Origin: Bog-473 sp036268485
Lineage (GTDB): Bacteria; Actinomycetota; Acidimicrobiia; Acidimicrobiales; RAAP-2
Reading direction: 5' to 3'
DNA length: 64,000 nt
NCBI GenBank assembly: GCA_036268485.1
Contig: DATAUC010000091.1
Coordinates: 97,241 to 161,240 of the forward strand
Shown: positions 26,869-35,466 of the stretch, one piece after another
Layout: each line of letters begins with the position of its first letter
Position numbering within the stretch: position 1 is the stretch's first letter
Position numbers and translations under genes: made by a program
The notes under the pieces: model-generated
Seen by the model: only the letters and a program-made list of their open reading frames with translations
Database searches by the model: none
What the model was told of the DNA's origin: nothing

Positions 26869-28287
26869 ATGCACGATCCGTCAATGCCACGCGATCCTGC
26901 ATCGCAATTCGGTACACCCGATCATCGCGATGTTGGCGCGTCACACGGACGCGCCAACCACCGTCTTTATGTCGGCGAGGGCGCGCACGGGTGGAGTTGG
27001 ACCAGCCCGGAACGCTCCATGTTGGTCCTGGGACCCTCACGCTCAGGAAAGACATCATCCCTGGTCATACCCAATATTCTGCTGGCCGAAGGTCCCGTCG
27101 TCTCGACGTCGACCAAGCCCGATGTCATGCAGGCGACGTCACCACCGCGGGCGCACAAAGGATGGAACTTCCTGTTCGATCCCAGCGGGGAAATTGAGTG
27201 TCCGCCGGGGGTGCAACGGGTTGGTTGGTCACCGCTCACGACGGCACATGAGTGGGATGCCGCCGTGCACACATCGTTCGCCATGGTGCACGCGTCGCGC
27301 CTCGTTTCGAGTGCCGGTTCGCGGTTGAGCGGTCAGGATCATTGGAGTGAACGAGCCGGTGCACTCCTTGCTCCGTTGCTGCACGCGGCCGCCTTAGAAA
27401 AATATTCTGTGCGGTCGGTAATTCACTGGATAAATCGCCATGATGGCGCGACCGCGCTGCAAATCTTGTCGAAGACGGTGGGAGAGGATGCCACGCCAAC
27501 CGACCTCTTGGCCGGCATTGTGGCCACCGATGCGCGTGAACAATCCGGTATTTGGTCCACCGCATCAGGTGTGATGGCGGCCTACCAATCCGAAGCGGCG
27601 TTGGCCTCGGCCGAATTGCCTCCACTGGACGCCCACGAGTTCTGCCGGGGCTCCAACACCATGTTCGTGTGCTCCGCCGGCCGCCAACAGCAACAATTCG
27701 CGCCCCTGGTTGTTGCCGCGCTGGGCGATGTGCGCGATGCCACGTACGACCGCACCCGTAGGGGCGAATCAGCGACCCCCACGCTCTTCGCGCTTGACGA
27801 AGTAGCGAATATCGCGCCGCTGCCCGACCTCCCGGCCGTGGTCAGTGAAGGTGGCGGGCAGGGACTTCTCGTGATGGCCTGCCTGCAGGACCTCTCACAG
27901 GCCCGCAGCCGCTGGGGGGCGGCAGCCGACGGCTTCGTCTCCCTGTTCGCCACCACAGTGGTACTGCCCGGCATCGCCGACGTGTCCACTCTGCGCAATC
28001 TGAGCGCGCTGGCCGGCGAGCATGAGGTCGCCACCACCACACTGGGCCAGTCGGTGGGTGACCGCGGTCGGATACGACCGTCCAATTCGGTCAGCACAGT
28101 ACGGCTGGACCGCCATCCGGTCGACGCCATATCGCGCGGTGTGCCGGGCCACGCCCTCATGGTGACAACGGAGAAGGAGTTCTTGTCGGTGACCTTGACA
28201 CCGGCGCATGCGTGCAGTCCCTGGCGGGAACAGATCGGTCGGGTCGGTCCCGTCCTCGATCGTGAACCGCCGGGGCGCGGGCGGTGA
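26869..28287 (+). CDS. TM-less VirD4/TraG-type IV coupling protein-like ATPase
   Basis: About 472 residues from the proposed ATG 26869 (ATG 26884 also possible); upstream in-frame sequence lacks coding character. Walker A is GPSRSGKTS near residue 54, and Walker B is TLFALDEVANIAPLPDLP near 305, followed by the coupling-protein motif GQGLLVMACLQDLSQARSRWG. These fit TraG/VirD4 DNA pumps that bring a relaxase-DNA complex to a secretion channel. The usual two N-terminal membrane helices are absent, so it is predicted soluble. Codon use is more AT-rich than in neighbours. It converges on the relaxase gene with one base between stops. No other type IV secretion gene is visible. Confidence 0.8.
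   Translation: MHDPSMPRDPASQFGTPDHRDVGASHGRANHRLYVGEGAHGWSWTSPERSMLVLGPSRSGKTSSLVIPNILLAEGPVVSTSTKPDVMQATSPPRAHKGWNFLFDPSGEIECPPGVQRVGWSPLTTAHEWDAAVHTSFAMVHASRLVSSAGSRLSGQDHWSERAGALLAPLLHAAALEKYSVRSVIHWINRHDGATALQILSKTVGEDATPTDLLAGIVATDAREQSGIWSTASGVMAAYQSEAALASAELPPLDAHEFCRGSNTMFVCSAGRQQQQFAPLVVAALGDVRDATYDRTRRGESATPTLFALDEVANIAPLPDLPAVVSEGGGQGLLVMACLQDLSQARSRWGAAADGFVSLFATTVVLPGIADVSTLRNLSALAGEHEVATTTLGQSVGDRGRIRPSNSVSTVRLDRHPVDAISRGVPGHALMVTTEKEFLSVTLTPAHACSPWREQIGRVGPVLDREPPGRGR
26932..26958. repeat. 10-bp perfect inverted repeat at the coupling-protein 5' end
   Basis: GTTGGCGCGT and ACGCGCCAAC flank a 7-base loop. It falls in the first codons of the coupling protein, so it may be an mRNA hairpin or a DNA site in the control region. 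The arms are longer than expected by chance in this context. Confidence 0.5.
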
Positions 28288-28288
28288 A

Positions 28289-29662
28289 TCAGCGGCCACG
28301 ATCTCGTTCGAGCAGACGCGGCGGCTGCCACCCGAGCCGCTGACGGGCGGTATCGATCTGCCGTCTGGTCTGCAGGTGATGGATGAGACGTGGCGTGGGC
28401 AACGCAGCGAGACCGCCCCGTTCATCGACACCCAGCGCCTCGACCCGGTCGCGTACCTGCCACGTCTGGCGATAGGCGTCGATGTGGCGCGCCGCCTGGC
28501 GCCATACGCCGTGCGACTCCTCGTCGACCGGGCGCGGGCCGAGGGTTTGTAGCAGGTAACCGGGCGGGATCAGGTCGCGCAGCTGATGCGCCGGTTCGGC
28601 CACGCCGCCCGGTCCTGACGGCACCCAGTCATCGGTCAGATGCTCCACGGTGTCAGCCGGAGCACCGTCCCGGGCCGACACGGCGAAGGCGGTGATCACG
28701 TCCCGACGGCGAGCGGCGCCATCGGGTGCCCCCGAGAGCGAGGCCCTGAAGCGATGTTCATTGATCGTCTGGCGCTCGACGCCTCCACGTCGCTCCAAGT
28801 CGGGTCCATCGCCGTCGATGGCCCGGGCTCGCCGTTGCCACTCCCCCCGGAGGTCCTCGAACGACGCGCCGGGGCCTTTGTCGGCCCGGGTGGCGGCCCA
28901 GGCCACGCGGGCGCCGGCGGCGGAGCGGACATCGCGTTCAGCCATGTGGCGCCGGATGTCGGCCGCGCGCGATGAGAACTCGCCCAGGAGGAGCGGTGAG
29001 ACACCTTCCAGTTCGCTGTGGCGCATGCCGTGTTCGGACCAGCGCAGCCCAAGCCGCCTGGTCAGTTCGGCCCGGGTATGGGAGTCGTACATGGCGGCCG
29101 CCGCCTCCCGATGAGCCGTCAGCCCTCTCTGATCACAGGCACTCCAGCGGCCGTCCTCCCCGTGGACCAGATTGGCCACCACCACGTGCGTATGGAGGTG
29201 GGGGTCCTGATTGCGGTTGACGCCGTGCACGAAGGACGCTGCCACCGCACCGGTGGTGCCCACCGCATGCCGGTCCTCACCCGATCCCCGACGGGCCGTC
29301 AGGCCGTGGCGCTCCAGGTAGGCCACTGCGCCGCGCACGCCTTCCCCGTGCGCCGCCACGACCTGCTCGGCCACGTCCGGCTCACCGAGGGCAAAGAGGA
29401 CGCTCACCGATTTCGGCGCGCTGAAGGTCAGGTCGTAGCCCTGCACGGTGGCCCGGTCGCTGCGTAGCGGTCGGCCGGTGTGCGGGTGGCGTCCCTCCAG
29501 CACGGCTCCGAACCGCTCGGGGTCGACGGCGCCCTCCAATCCCAGACGGGCGGCCGCCTGTCCTTCCCAGTGCTGGCGAGAGGTGGGTACGGGAAGTTCG
29601 GTGGCCAGGTCGGTGAGGTAGTAGTCGGCCCGCTGCGTGGTCAGGCGGTGCATTCCCAACAT
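28289..29662 (-). CDS. MOBF (TrwC/TraI-type) relaxase, helicase-less
   Basis: A 457-residue relaxase. The tandem catalytic tyrosines Tyr14-Tyr15 (ADYYLTD) are at the N-terminus, YDLTFSAPKSVSVLFALG follows, and the three-His metal site HLHTHVVVANLVH lies near residues 155-159, as in TrwC. After the relaxase domain of about 300 residues, the rest is Arg-rich with no Walker A, so the SF1 helicase domain typical of TrwC/TraI is missing. GGGAGGG lies 5 bases upstream of the ATG. It follows pafBC on the same strand by 31 bp and faces the coupling protein gene. It should nick and carry one DNA strand at an oriT if active. Confidence 0.88.
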   Translation of the reverse strand: MLGMHRLTTQRADYYLTDLATELPVPTSRQHWEGQAAARLGLEGAVDPERFGAVLEGRHPHTGRPLRSDRATVQGYDLTFSAPKSVSVLFALGEPDVAEQVVAAHGEGVRGAVAYLERHGLTARRGSGEDRHAVGTTGAVAASFVHGVNRNQDPHLHTHVVVANLVHGEDGRWSACDQRGLTAHREAAAAMYDSHTRAELTRRLGLRWSEHGMRHSELEGVSPLLLGEFSSRAADIRRHMAERDVRSAAGARVAWAATRADKGPGASFEDLRGEWQRRARAIDGDGPDLERRGGVERQTINEHRFRASLSGAPDGAARRRDVITAFAVSARDGAPADTVEHLTDDWVPSGPGGVAEPAHQLRDLIPPGYLLQTLGPRPVDEESHGVWRQAARHIDAYRQTWQVRDRVEALGVDERGGLAALPTPRLIHHLQTRRQIDTARQRLGWQPPRLLERDRGR

Positions 29663-29693
29663 CGGACCCTCCCGGCCGTCTACTTATTTCATC

Positions 29694-31640
29694 TCATTCT
29701 ATGTCTTCTCGATACATCTCGAATACCTTGGCCGCGGCCCGGGCGGCCAGGTCGGTCAGTTCGGGTGGACTGATCACCTGGGCGTCTGGTCCCAACTGCA
29801 GCAGGAGCCGTTCGAACCAGGCCATCCCGGTCACGTTGAGAATGACATCGGTCACCTGGCCGCTGGCCGAACGGCCGACCGACCAGACCGGGATCGACTC
29901 GACCACCCAGTCGGCCTCGGGGGTCAGGCGGAGATGCACCTCGACCGCTCCAGGGCCGGGCAGGAAGGAATGGTCGGCCGCTCGGAGTGTCCGGGGCACC
30001 GCACTGGCCGGATCGGCCACCGGTCGGGCGGCCCCGATGCGGTCGATCCGGAACCGGCGCATGTCGCCGGCCCGTTGGCAGAACGCATCGACATACCAGT
30101 GCCCGTCGGTGGTGATGACCTGCACCGGTTCGATGACCCGGGTGGTGGCTTCGTCGCGTGAGGCCGAGTGGTAGTCGATCTCCAGTGTGCCCCCCGTGTC
30201 CGCGGCCTGGCGCACGACCCCGAGTAGCTGCGGCGCGTCAACGTCGACCCCCATGGCCTCCCGCGAACCCAGCGCGGCATCGAGTTTGGCCAGCGCCCGC
30301 CCCAGTGCGGCATCATCCGAACCCGGCACGGCCAGGATCAGGCGGGCTGACGCCGCCACGGCAAACCCTTCGGCCGGCGTGAGGCGCCGCGGCCGGGCGA
30401 ATTCGGGCGGTAGGAAGGCCCGCACCGTGGTCTCCGAGACCTCTATCTCCATGAGAGTGTCCGGCGTGTAGGGCGGCACGCCGCAGCAGGCCGCCAATTC
30501 GAGCTCGCGCACCAGCTCCTCTGCACCAATGGCGAAACGCTCGGCCACCTCGGCGATGGACGCTTCGCCCACCTGGGCCAGCCACCCCACCACCGCCAGC
30601 AGGCGGCGCAACCGGCCGCTGGTCTCCTGCCCAGGCGCCGGCTTGCCGTCGGTGTCCTCCTCGTCCGCTGATGTCGTCCACATGGCCGCCTCGTCCACCG
30701 TGACCACCACACCGGCCATCAAGGTGCGCAGCCACTCCCGGAGTTCTTCGCGGAAGAGCTCGGGCTCGAGGATCTCGGCGTGCTCGAGCAGGCCGAGGAC
30801 CCAGGACCGGATGGCCCCGAAGTTCGTCACCGTCAAGGCCAGCACGACCGACCCGTCATCGTCGCCCCGCTCGACCTTGTCGGCTCCCACTTCCTCGGAC
30901 ACCCGCGGGCCTTCCATGGCGTCGATGCGTACCCGCAAGGGGATCTGATCCTCGCCGTCCGATTGCCACGGCTCGTCGGGCAGGGCGGCCCGGATGTCGA
31001 TGTCGACCGGGACGGCGTCCGCGTCGAGTTCGCCCAAAGTGACCGATCCCTCAATACGGTCGACCCGGAAGGTCCGCACGGCGTCGCGGTCCAGGTCCCA
31101 AGCCACCAGGTACCAGTGGCCGAAGCGGAACCACAGTCCGACGGGCGCCACCCGGCGGGCCGACGAGCGGTAGGCGAACGTCGCTTCGGCGTGGATGCGC
31201 ACCGCTTCGAAGAGGTCGATGAGCGCCCGCGGTGGCTCCAGCGAGGCGATCGGTCGCACGTCACCCAGGCCGGTGGCGCCCAACTTCAAAAGCGCGTCAC
31301 GACCACTAGGATCGCCCAGGTGGACGCCGGCGACGGCCAGATGGAGCGCCACCTGCTCGTCTGGCAACAGCGCCAGGTCGGGCAGGTAGAAGGCCTCGCG
31401 GTCGATGAGGTACCCGTATTGTTCGTTGCCGGGCAGGCGTTCGGTGCGGACCGGGATCCCGTCGTCGCGCAAGAGCCGCTTGTCCCGCTCGAAGGCCTGC
31501 CGCCGCGCCCCGTGTTCCTCGGGGTAGCCAGGCACCTGGTGGGCAATCGAATCCAGCGTGAGCGGCTGCGTGGCGTTCAGGAGAACCAGGACCAGGTCCG
31601 TCACCCGTTCCAGTCGGTCGAGTCGTGCGGGGCCGGCCAT
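29694..31640 (-). CDS. pafBC: Fused WYL-domain regulator, PafBC type
   Basis: A 648-residue protein made of two PafB/PafC-like halves. The first half has an N-terminal winged helix (RLERVTDLVLVLLNATQPLTLDSIAHQVPG) and a WYL domain (VGLWFRFGHWYLVAWDLDRDAVRTFRVDRI). The second starts near residue 330 with another helix-turn-helix (RLRRLLAVVGWLAQVGEASIAEVAERF) and ends with a second WYL domain (VQVITTDGHWYVDAFCQRAGDMRRFRIDRI). PafB and PafC activate the RecA-independent DNA-damage response of actinobacteria, and natural fusions are known. Start ATG 31640 begins at MAGPARLDRLERV. It lies 29 bp from the divergent ctaG-like gene. Confidence 0.88.
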   Translation of the reverse strand: MAGPARLDRLERVTDLVLVLLNATQPLTLDSIAHQVPGYPEEHGARRQAFERDKRLLRDDGIPVRTERLPGNEQYGYLIDREAFYLPDLALLPDEQVALHLAVAGVHLGDPSGRDALLKLGATGLGDVRPIASLEPPRALIDLFEAVRIHAEATFAYRSSARRVAPVGLWFRFGHWYLVAWDLDRDAVRTFRVDRIEGSVTLGELDADAVPVDIDIRAALPDEPWQSDGEDQIPLRVRIDAMEGPRVSEEVGADKVERGDDDGSVVLALTVTNFGAIRSWVLGLLEHAEILEPELFREELREWLRTLMAGVVVTVDEAAMWTTSADEEDTDGKPAPGQETSGRLRRLLAVVGWLAQVGEASIAEVAERFAIGAEELVRELELAACCGVPPYTPDTLMEIEVSETTVRAFLPPEFARPRRLTPAEGFAVAASARLILAVPGSDDAALGRALAKLDAALGSREAMGVDVDAPQLLGVVRQAADTGGTLEIDYHSASRDEATTRVIEPVQVITTDGHWYVDAFCQRAGDMRRFRIDRIGAARPVADPASAVPRTLRAADHSFLPGPGAVEVHLRLTPEADWVVESIPVWSVGRSASGQVTDVILNVTGMAWFERLLLQLGPDAQVISPPELTDLAARAAAKVFEMYREDIE

Positions 31641-31669
31641 GGCGCAGAGCCTACGGCGGCGGCACTCCG

Positions 31670-32542
31670 GTGAGCGCAGTGGGCCATCCATTGGACTGGC
31701 ACCTGCACCTCATTTGGGCGGTGGCCCTACCGACGCTGGTGCTGCTCTACCACCGGGCCACCCGGGCCCCGGAGTGCCGGCCAACGCCACGACAATGGTG
31801 GTCGTTCCACGGAGCGCTGGTCATCCTGTTGGCCGCTGTCATGTGGCCGCTGGGCGACCTGGCCGCCCACTGGTCGCTCCTGGCCCTGGTGCTCCAGCGC
31901 CTCCTCATGATGCTGGCCGTGCCGCCGTTGATGGTGGCGGGCACGCCCGGCCCGCTCATCGTGTCCTTGACGCGGCCGGCCGCCGTCGATGCCGTTCTGC
32001 GGGTCATCGTCAAGCCCGTCCCGGCCGTGGCCATCGTGACCGCGGTGTCGGTGGGGTCCCTGACCACCGGGGCCGTCGGCTGGGCCGCCGGGTCCGACCT
32101 GGCTCGCACGCTGGTGCAGGTGCTCGTGCTGCTGGCCGGCTTCGTGCTGTGGGCCCCCGCGCTCACCGAGCTGCCCAGCGGCCACCGCCTGTCACCACTG
32201 GGTCGCGGCGGCTACCTCATCGTCCAGTCCATCGTGCCGAGCTTCCTGTCGGTGGTATGGATCTTCGCCCGGCATTCCCTCTACCCGCCTTACGACCATG
32301 GCCGGGCCGTGGCCGGCCTCTCCCCCGTCCTGGACCAGCAGCTGGCCGGCTTCCTGGCCAAACTGAGCACGATCGCCGTGCTGTGGACGGTGGCCTTCAT
32401 CATCATGACCCGGGCCCAGATGACGGCCGGCACCGATGAGGATCCCGACCCCCTGCGCTGGACCGATGTGGAGCGGGAGATCGAGCGGGCCGAACGCCGG
32501 GATCGCCGCAGCCGTTGGTTGCCGCCCCAAGGCGACGCCTGA
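31670..32542 (+). CDS. ctaG: CtaG-like cytochrome c oxidase assembly membrane protein
   Basis: A 290-residue membrane protein of the caa3_CtaG family with about seven hydrophobic segments, starting DWHLHLIWAVALPTLVLLYH. Markers include WPLGDLAAHWSLLALVLQRLLMMLAVPPLMVAGTPGPL and the late IVPSFLSVVWIFARHSLYPPYD. The family is linked to cytochrome oxidase assembly or copper delivery in monoderms. A charged C-terminus (DVEREIERAERRDRRSRW) faces the cytoplasm. Start is GTG 31670. No oxidase subunits lie nearby. Confidence 0.8.
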   Translation: MSAVGHPLDWHLHLIWAVALPTLVLLYHRATRAPECRPTPRQWWSFHGALVILLAAVMWPLGDLAAHWSLLALVLQRLLMMLAVPPLMVAGTPGPLIVSLTRPAAVDAVLRVIVKPVPAVAIVTAVSVGSLTTGAVGWAAGSDLARTLVQVLVLLAGFVLWAPALTELPSGHRLSPLGRGGYLIVQSIVPSFLSVVWIFARHSLYPPYDHGRAVAGLSPVLDQQLAGFLAKLSTIAVLWTVAFIIMTRAQMTAGTDEDPDPLRWTDVEREIERAERRDRRSRWLPPQGDA

Positions 32543-32577
32543 CCACGCGGTGACGCGGTTGTAGCGTCTGCGCTGCC

Positions 32578-33036
32578 ATGGCGCCGACGGGAACAGCTGG
32601 AGATGCCTGGGCCATTGACGACGTGTTCCTGCTGACCGACGGCGACGAGGGGCGTGTGGCCATCCCTCACCTGATGCTCACATTCGGCACGCCGGGGATA
32701 GAGCTGGCCAAGGACGACGGGCAGTTGGTGTGGCAGTGCGCGTGGACCGACCTGAACGAATTCTCCACGGCCGAGCGCTCGTTGCTGGCCGACGGCCGGG
32801 AGGGCGTGGTGCTGGTGGTGAGCGAGCGCACCGGGCGCCACCACCGCTTCGTGTTACCGAGCGTTGATCCGGATCAGACCGAGGCGACCATGAGGGACGT
32901 AGCCGCCCGTCATGCGTTGCGAACATCTGATCCGGCCCGGGCCGTGTCGCCCTGGCTGACCGCCCTCATCGCTCTGGCCGGGGTGGCCACCGTGGCCGCC
33001 CTCGTGCTGACGGCGACCCACGTCATTCACCTCTGA
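32578..33036 (+). CDS. Unrecognised protein with C-terminal membrane anchor
   Basis: A 152-residue protein I do not recognise. Residues 1 to about 118 form a soluble alpha/beta region with strands such as GRVAIPHLMLTFGTPGIELAKDD and EGVVLVVSERTGRHHRFVLP, vaguely like a PH or GRAM module, which is a guess. One transmembrane helix (WLTALIALAGVATVAALVLTA) follows near the C-terminus, with few residues outside. It lies 35 bp downstream of ctaG in the same direction. Confidence 0.6.
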   Translation: MAPTGTAGDAWAIDDVFLLTDGDEGRVAIPHLMLTFGTPGIELAKDDGQLVWQCAWTDLNEFSTAERSLLADGREGVVLVVSERTGRHHRFVLPSVDPDQTEATMRDVAARHALRTSDPARAVSPWLTALIALAGVATVAALVLTATHVIHL

Positions 33037-33054
33037 GCGAGGCCGAGGGAACGG

Positions 33055-33381
33055 TTACGCCAGTGTGGCCGTGCGCAGGTCGTCGAGCGACAGCTGCGCC
33101 GTTTGATTGCCGCCGCACTGGGAGCACTGGTCGACGTGGCGCCACGAACGCAGCAGGCGGGTGCCTTCGGGGTTCAGCCACACCACGAACGACTCGGAGA
33201 TCTCGTCGAGCTCCAGCCCGAAGTAGGGCCTCCAGGCGGTCGTCGCCGCATGCGCATCGAGTGCGAGCCCCTTGAGGATGCGACGGAACCTGAGACGGTC
33301 GGTGTCGAAGATCCATGTGCTGTGACAGGACTCCAGAATCGCAATGCCGTCGGTGGTTGGTATGGCCACATTGGTGATCAT
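33055..33381 (-). CDS. Unrecognised small protein with a CxxC motif
   Basis: About 108 residues from ATG 33381; a TTG at 33399 would add six. The sequence is well structured: ILESCHSTWIFDTDRLRFRRILKG, then WRPYFGLELDEISESFVVWLNPEGTRLLRSWRH and CSQCGG near the C-terminus. The CxxC together with the HVD before it could hold a metal. I cannot assign a family. The bases upstream (33400-33466) are AT-rich and probably hold its promoter. It is convergent with the membrane-anchored gene. Confidence 0.6.
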   Translation of the reverse strand: MITNVAIPTTDGIAILESCHSTWIFDTDRLRFRRILKGLALDAHAATTAWRPYFGLELDEISESFVVWLNPEGTRLLRSWRHVDQCSQCGGNQTAQLSLDDLRTATLA

Positions 33382-33466
33382 GCCTGATCCATTCCCCAAA
33401 TCGGCGACGAATGCACCTCATATTGATTGCGAAATGATGACAATTCGATTCTCCCAGCTCACATGG

Positions 33467-34816
33467 CTATTGCGGCCCGGCATCGTGCTTGCGGCCGACC
33501 ACCATCTCCCGTTTGGTGGCCAGTTGTCGGAGCACCGAGCACAGGACGATACGGGTCTCCTCGGGGTCGATGACCTGGTCGACCAGGCCCCGTTCGGCCG
33601 CCGGCCAAGGCTTCAAGAAGGCCTCCTCGTAGGCCAGTTCCCGCTCGGCCCGTTCGGACGGGTCGATGCCCCGGTTGAGGATCTGCACCGCACCCGAAGC
33701 GCCCATGACGGCTATTTCGGCGGCCGGCCAGGCCAGGCAGATGTCGTTCCCGATGCCCCGTGAATCCATGACGATGTAGGCACCCCCGAAGGCCTTGCGC
33801 AGGATCAGGCAGATCCGGGGAGCGGTGGCCTGGGCGTAGGCGAAGGCCAACTCGGCCCCGTGGCGGATCATGCCGCGCCATTCGAGGTCCTTCCCGGGCA
33901 GGAACCCGGGCGTGTCGACCAGGCTGATGATGGGCAGGTTGAAGGCGTCGCAGAGACGCACGAAGCGGGCGCCCTTCTGGGAGGCGGCGATATCGAGCGT
34001 GCCGGCCAGGATTCGGGGCTGGTTGGCGATCACCCCGACCGACAGGCCGCCGATGTGGCAGAACGTGGTGACGATCTGGCCGGCCCAGCGGGGCCACAGT
34101 TCCCGGAACTCGCCGTCGTCGGCCACCGACCGGATGATGTCGCGCACGTCGTAGGTGGCGGCCTTGCGTACCGGGATGAGGTCGCGCAGTTCGGGCGTGG
34201 GCCGTAACACCGAGTCGTCGAGGGGCCAGGTCGGTGGCACCTCATCGGTGTGCGACGGCAGGTAGCTCAGGAGCTCGGCCAACGTGCCTTCCACGTCATC
34301 GGACTCGACGGCGCACAACCCGCTCGCCGTGGCGTGGGCAGCCACTCCGCCCAGGGTCCGCAGTCCCACGGTGACGCCGGTGAATTCGGCCACCATCTGG
34401 GGCCCCGAGACGAAGGCCACGGCGTCGTCGTTCATGACCACCAGATCGGCCAGGCCCAGGAGGAGCGCCGGGCCCGACACGACAGGTCCGGTGGCCGCCA
34501 TGAGGACCGGCACGATTCCGCTGCACGCCGCGATGGCAGCGGCGGCGTGGCCCCAGCCGTGCAGGGCGGCCACACCGTCGAGCACGTCGGCCCCGCTCGA
34601 TGCGACCACGAAGACAAAGGGGAGACGGAGGTCGCGGGCCAGGGTGGCCGCAGCGGCCAGCCGCATACCGTCGGCGTGAGTCAGCGCGCCCCGCCGCTGC
34701 GATGAGGAGGAGCGGGCGATGACGACATCACGGCCTCCTAGTCGACCCACTCCGGCGGATATGGCGCCGGTGGCTCCCCGTCCGACGCCGATGTGGTCGG
34801 CGACCTGTGTAGTCAC
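33467..34816 (-). CDS. Acyl-CoA carboxylase carboxyltransferase (beta) subunit, N-terminally short
   Basis: A 449-residue carboxyltransferase of the AccD/PccB family, which moves CO2 from carboxybiotin to an acyl-CoA. The C-terminal half is typical: GGLSVGVIANQPRILAGTLDIAASQKGARFVRLCDAFNLPIISLVDTPGFLPG, RKAFGGAYIVMDSRGIGND and WPAAEIAVMGASGAVQIL. About 70 N-terminal residues present in PccB (the KGKLTARERI region) are missing, and the N-terminal half is diverged. Start is GTG 34816. A biotin-carrying alpha subunit is not nearby. Substrate could be propionyl- or longer acyl-CoA. Confidence 0.82.
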   Translation of the reverse strand: MTTQVADHIGVGRGATGAISAGVGRLGGRDVVIARSSSSQRRGALTHADGMRLAAAATLARDLRLPFVFVVASSGADVLDGVAALHGWGHAAAAIAACSGIVPVLMAATGPVVSGPALLLGLADLVVMNDDAVAFVSGPQMVAEFTGVTVGLRTLGGVAAHATASGLCAVESDDVEGTLAELLSYLPSHTDEVPPTWPLDDSVLRPTPELRDLIPVRKAATYDVRDIIRSVADDGEFRELWPRWAGQIVTTFCHIGGLSVGVIANQPRILAGTLDIAASQKGARFVRLCDAFNLPIISLVDTPGFLPGKDLEWRGMIRHGAELAFAYAQATAPRICLILRKAFGGAYIVMDSRGIGNDICLAWPAAEIAVMGASGAVQILNRGIDPSERAERELAYEEAFLKPWPAAERGLVDQVIDPEETRIVLCSVLRQLATKREMVVGRKHDAGPQ

Positions 34817-34859
34817 TGCCCTGAATCTAGAAGGTGGGCGACGCTGCCGTCGCCCCGCC

Positions 34860-35348
34860 TCAGGTTGGTTGCTCGGCTCTCCGCCAGGGACCCGACCGGC
34901 CGCCCGACTTCTCCCACAGAGCCAACCGCTCGATGGTCATGGTGCGGTCCGAGGACTTGCACATGTCGTAGACCGTCAGGGCGGCGGTGGTGCAGGCCAT
35001 CATGGCCTCCATCTCGACGCCGGTGCGATCGACCGTCTCGACCTGAGCCTCGACTTCGACGTAGTCGTCACCGATGGAGAAATTGACCGCGATGGAGCCC
35101 ACCAGCACCGGGTGGCACATGGGAATGAGTTCGGCCGTGCGCTTGGCCGCCTGAATCCCGGCAATGCGGGCGGCGGCCAGCACGTCGCCCTTGGTGATGG
35201 CGTTGTTGGCCACCTGCGTCGTCGTCTCGGGCAGCATGGAGACCCGGCAGCGGGCCAAGGCCCGGCGGTGGGTGGGCTCCCGCGGCGTGACGTCGACCAT
35301 GCGGGCGCCGCCTAACGGATCGAGATGGGCCAGGCTGCGATCGGACAC
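34860..35348 (-). CDS. moaC: Cyclic pyranopterin monophosphate synthase
   Basis: A 162-residue MoaC, acting after MoaA in molybdenum cofactor synthesis. Characteristic stretches are ARMVDVTPREPTHRRALA, the active-site IPMCHPVLVG, and the C-terminal GVEMEAMMACTTAALTVYDMCKS with the catalytic Lys. Start is GTG 35348. It is the only molybdopterin gene in the window. It sits 43 bp upstream of the carboxyltransferase gene on the same strand, so they may be co-transcribed. Confidence 0.95.
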   Translation of the reverse strand: MSDRSLAHLDPLGGARMVDVTPREPTHRRALARCRVSMLPETTTQVANNAITKGDVLAAARIAGIQAAKRTAELIPMCHPVLVGSIAVNFSIGDDYVEVEAQVETVDRTGVEMEAMMACTTAALTVYDMCKSSDRTMTIERLALWEKSGGRSGPWRRAEQPT

Positions 35349-35425
35349 GACTCGGTAGTGTACGGCCTGGCCAGGCCCATAGGGATTCGAAGACCCGGAT
35401 GACGGTCGGTAGCGGCAAGATAGAG

Positions 35426-35452
35426 TTGGCAGTCACACGTGCTGAGTGCCAA
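35426..35452 (+). promoter_or_regulatory. CIRCE-like operator (HrcA site)
   Basis: TTGGCAGTC, nine bases, GAGTGCCAA. This matches the 9-N9-9 geometry of CIRCE (TTAGCACTC-N9-GAGTGCTAA), with 8 of 9 positions symmetric between arms. It ends 14 bp before the fmdB-like start codon and immediately before its AAGGAG ribosome binding site, which is where HrcA would repress transcription. No hrcA gene is in the window. Confidence 0.75.
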
Positions 35453-35466
35453 TCCAAGGAGAAAAA

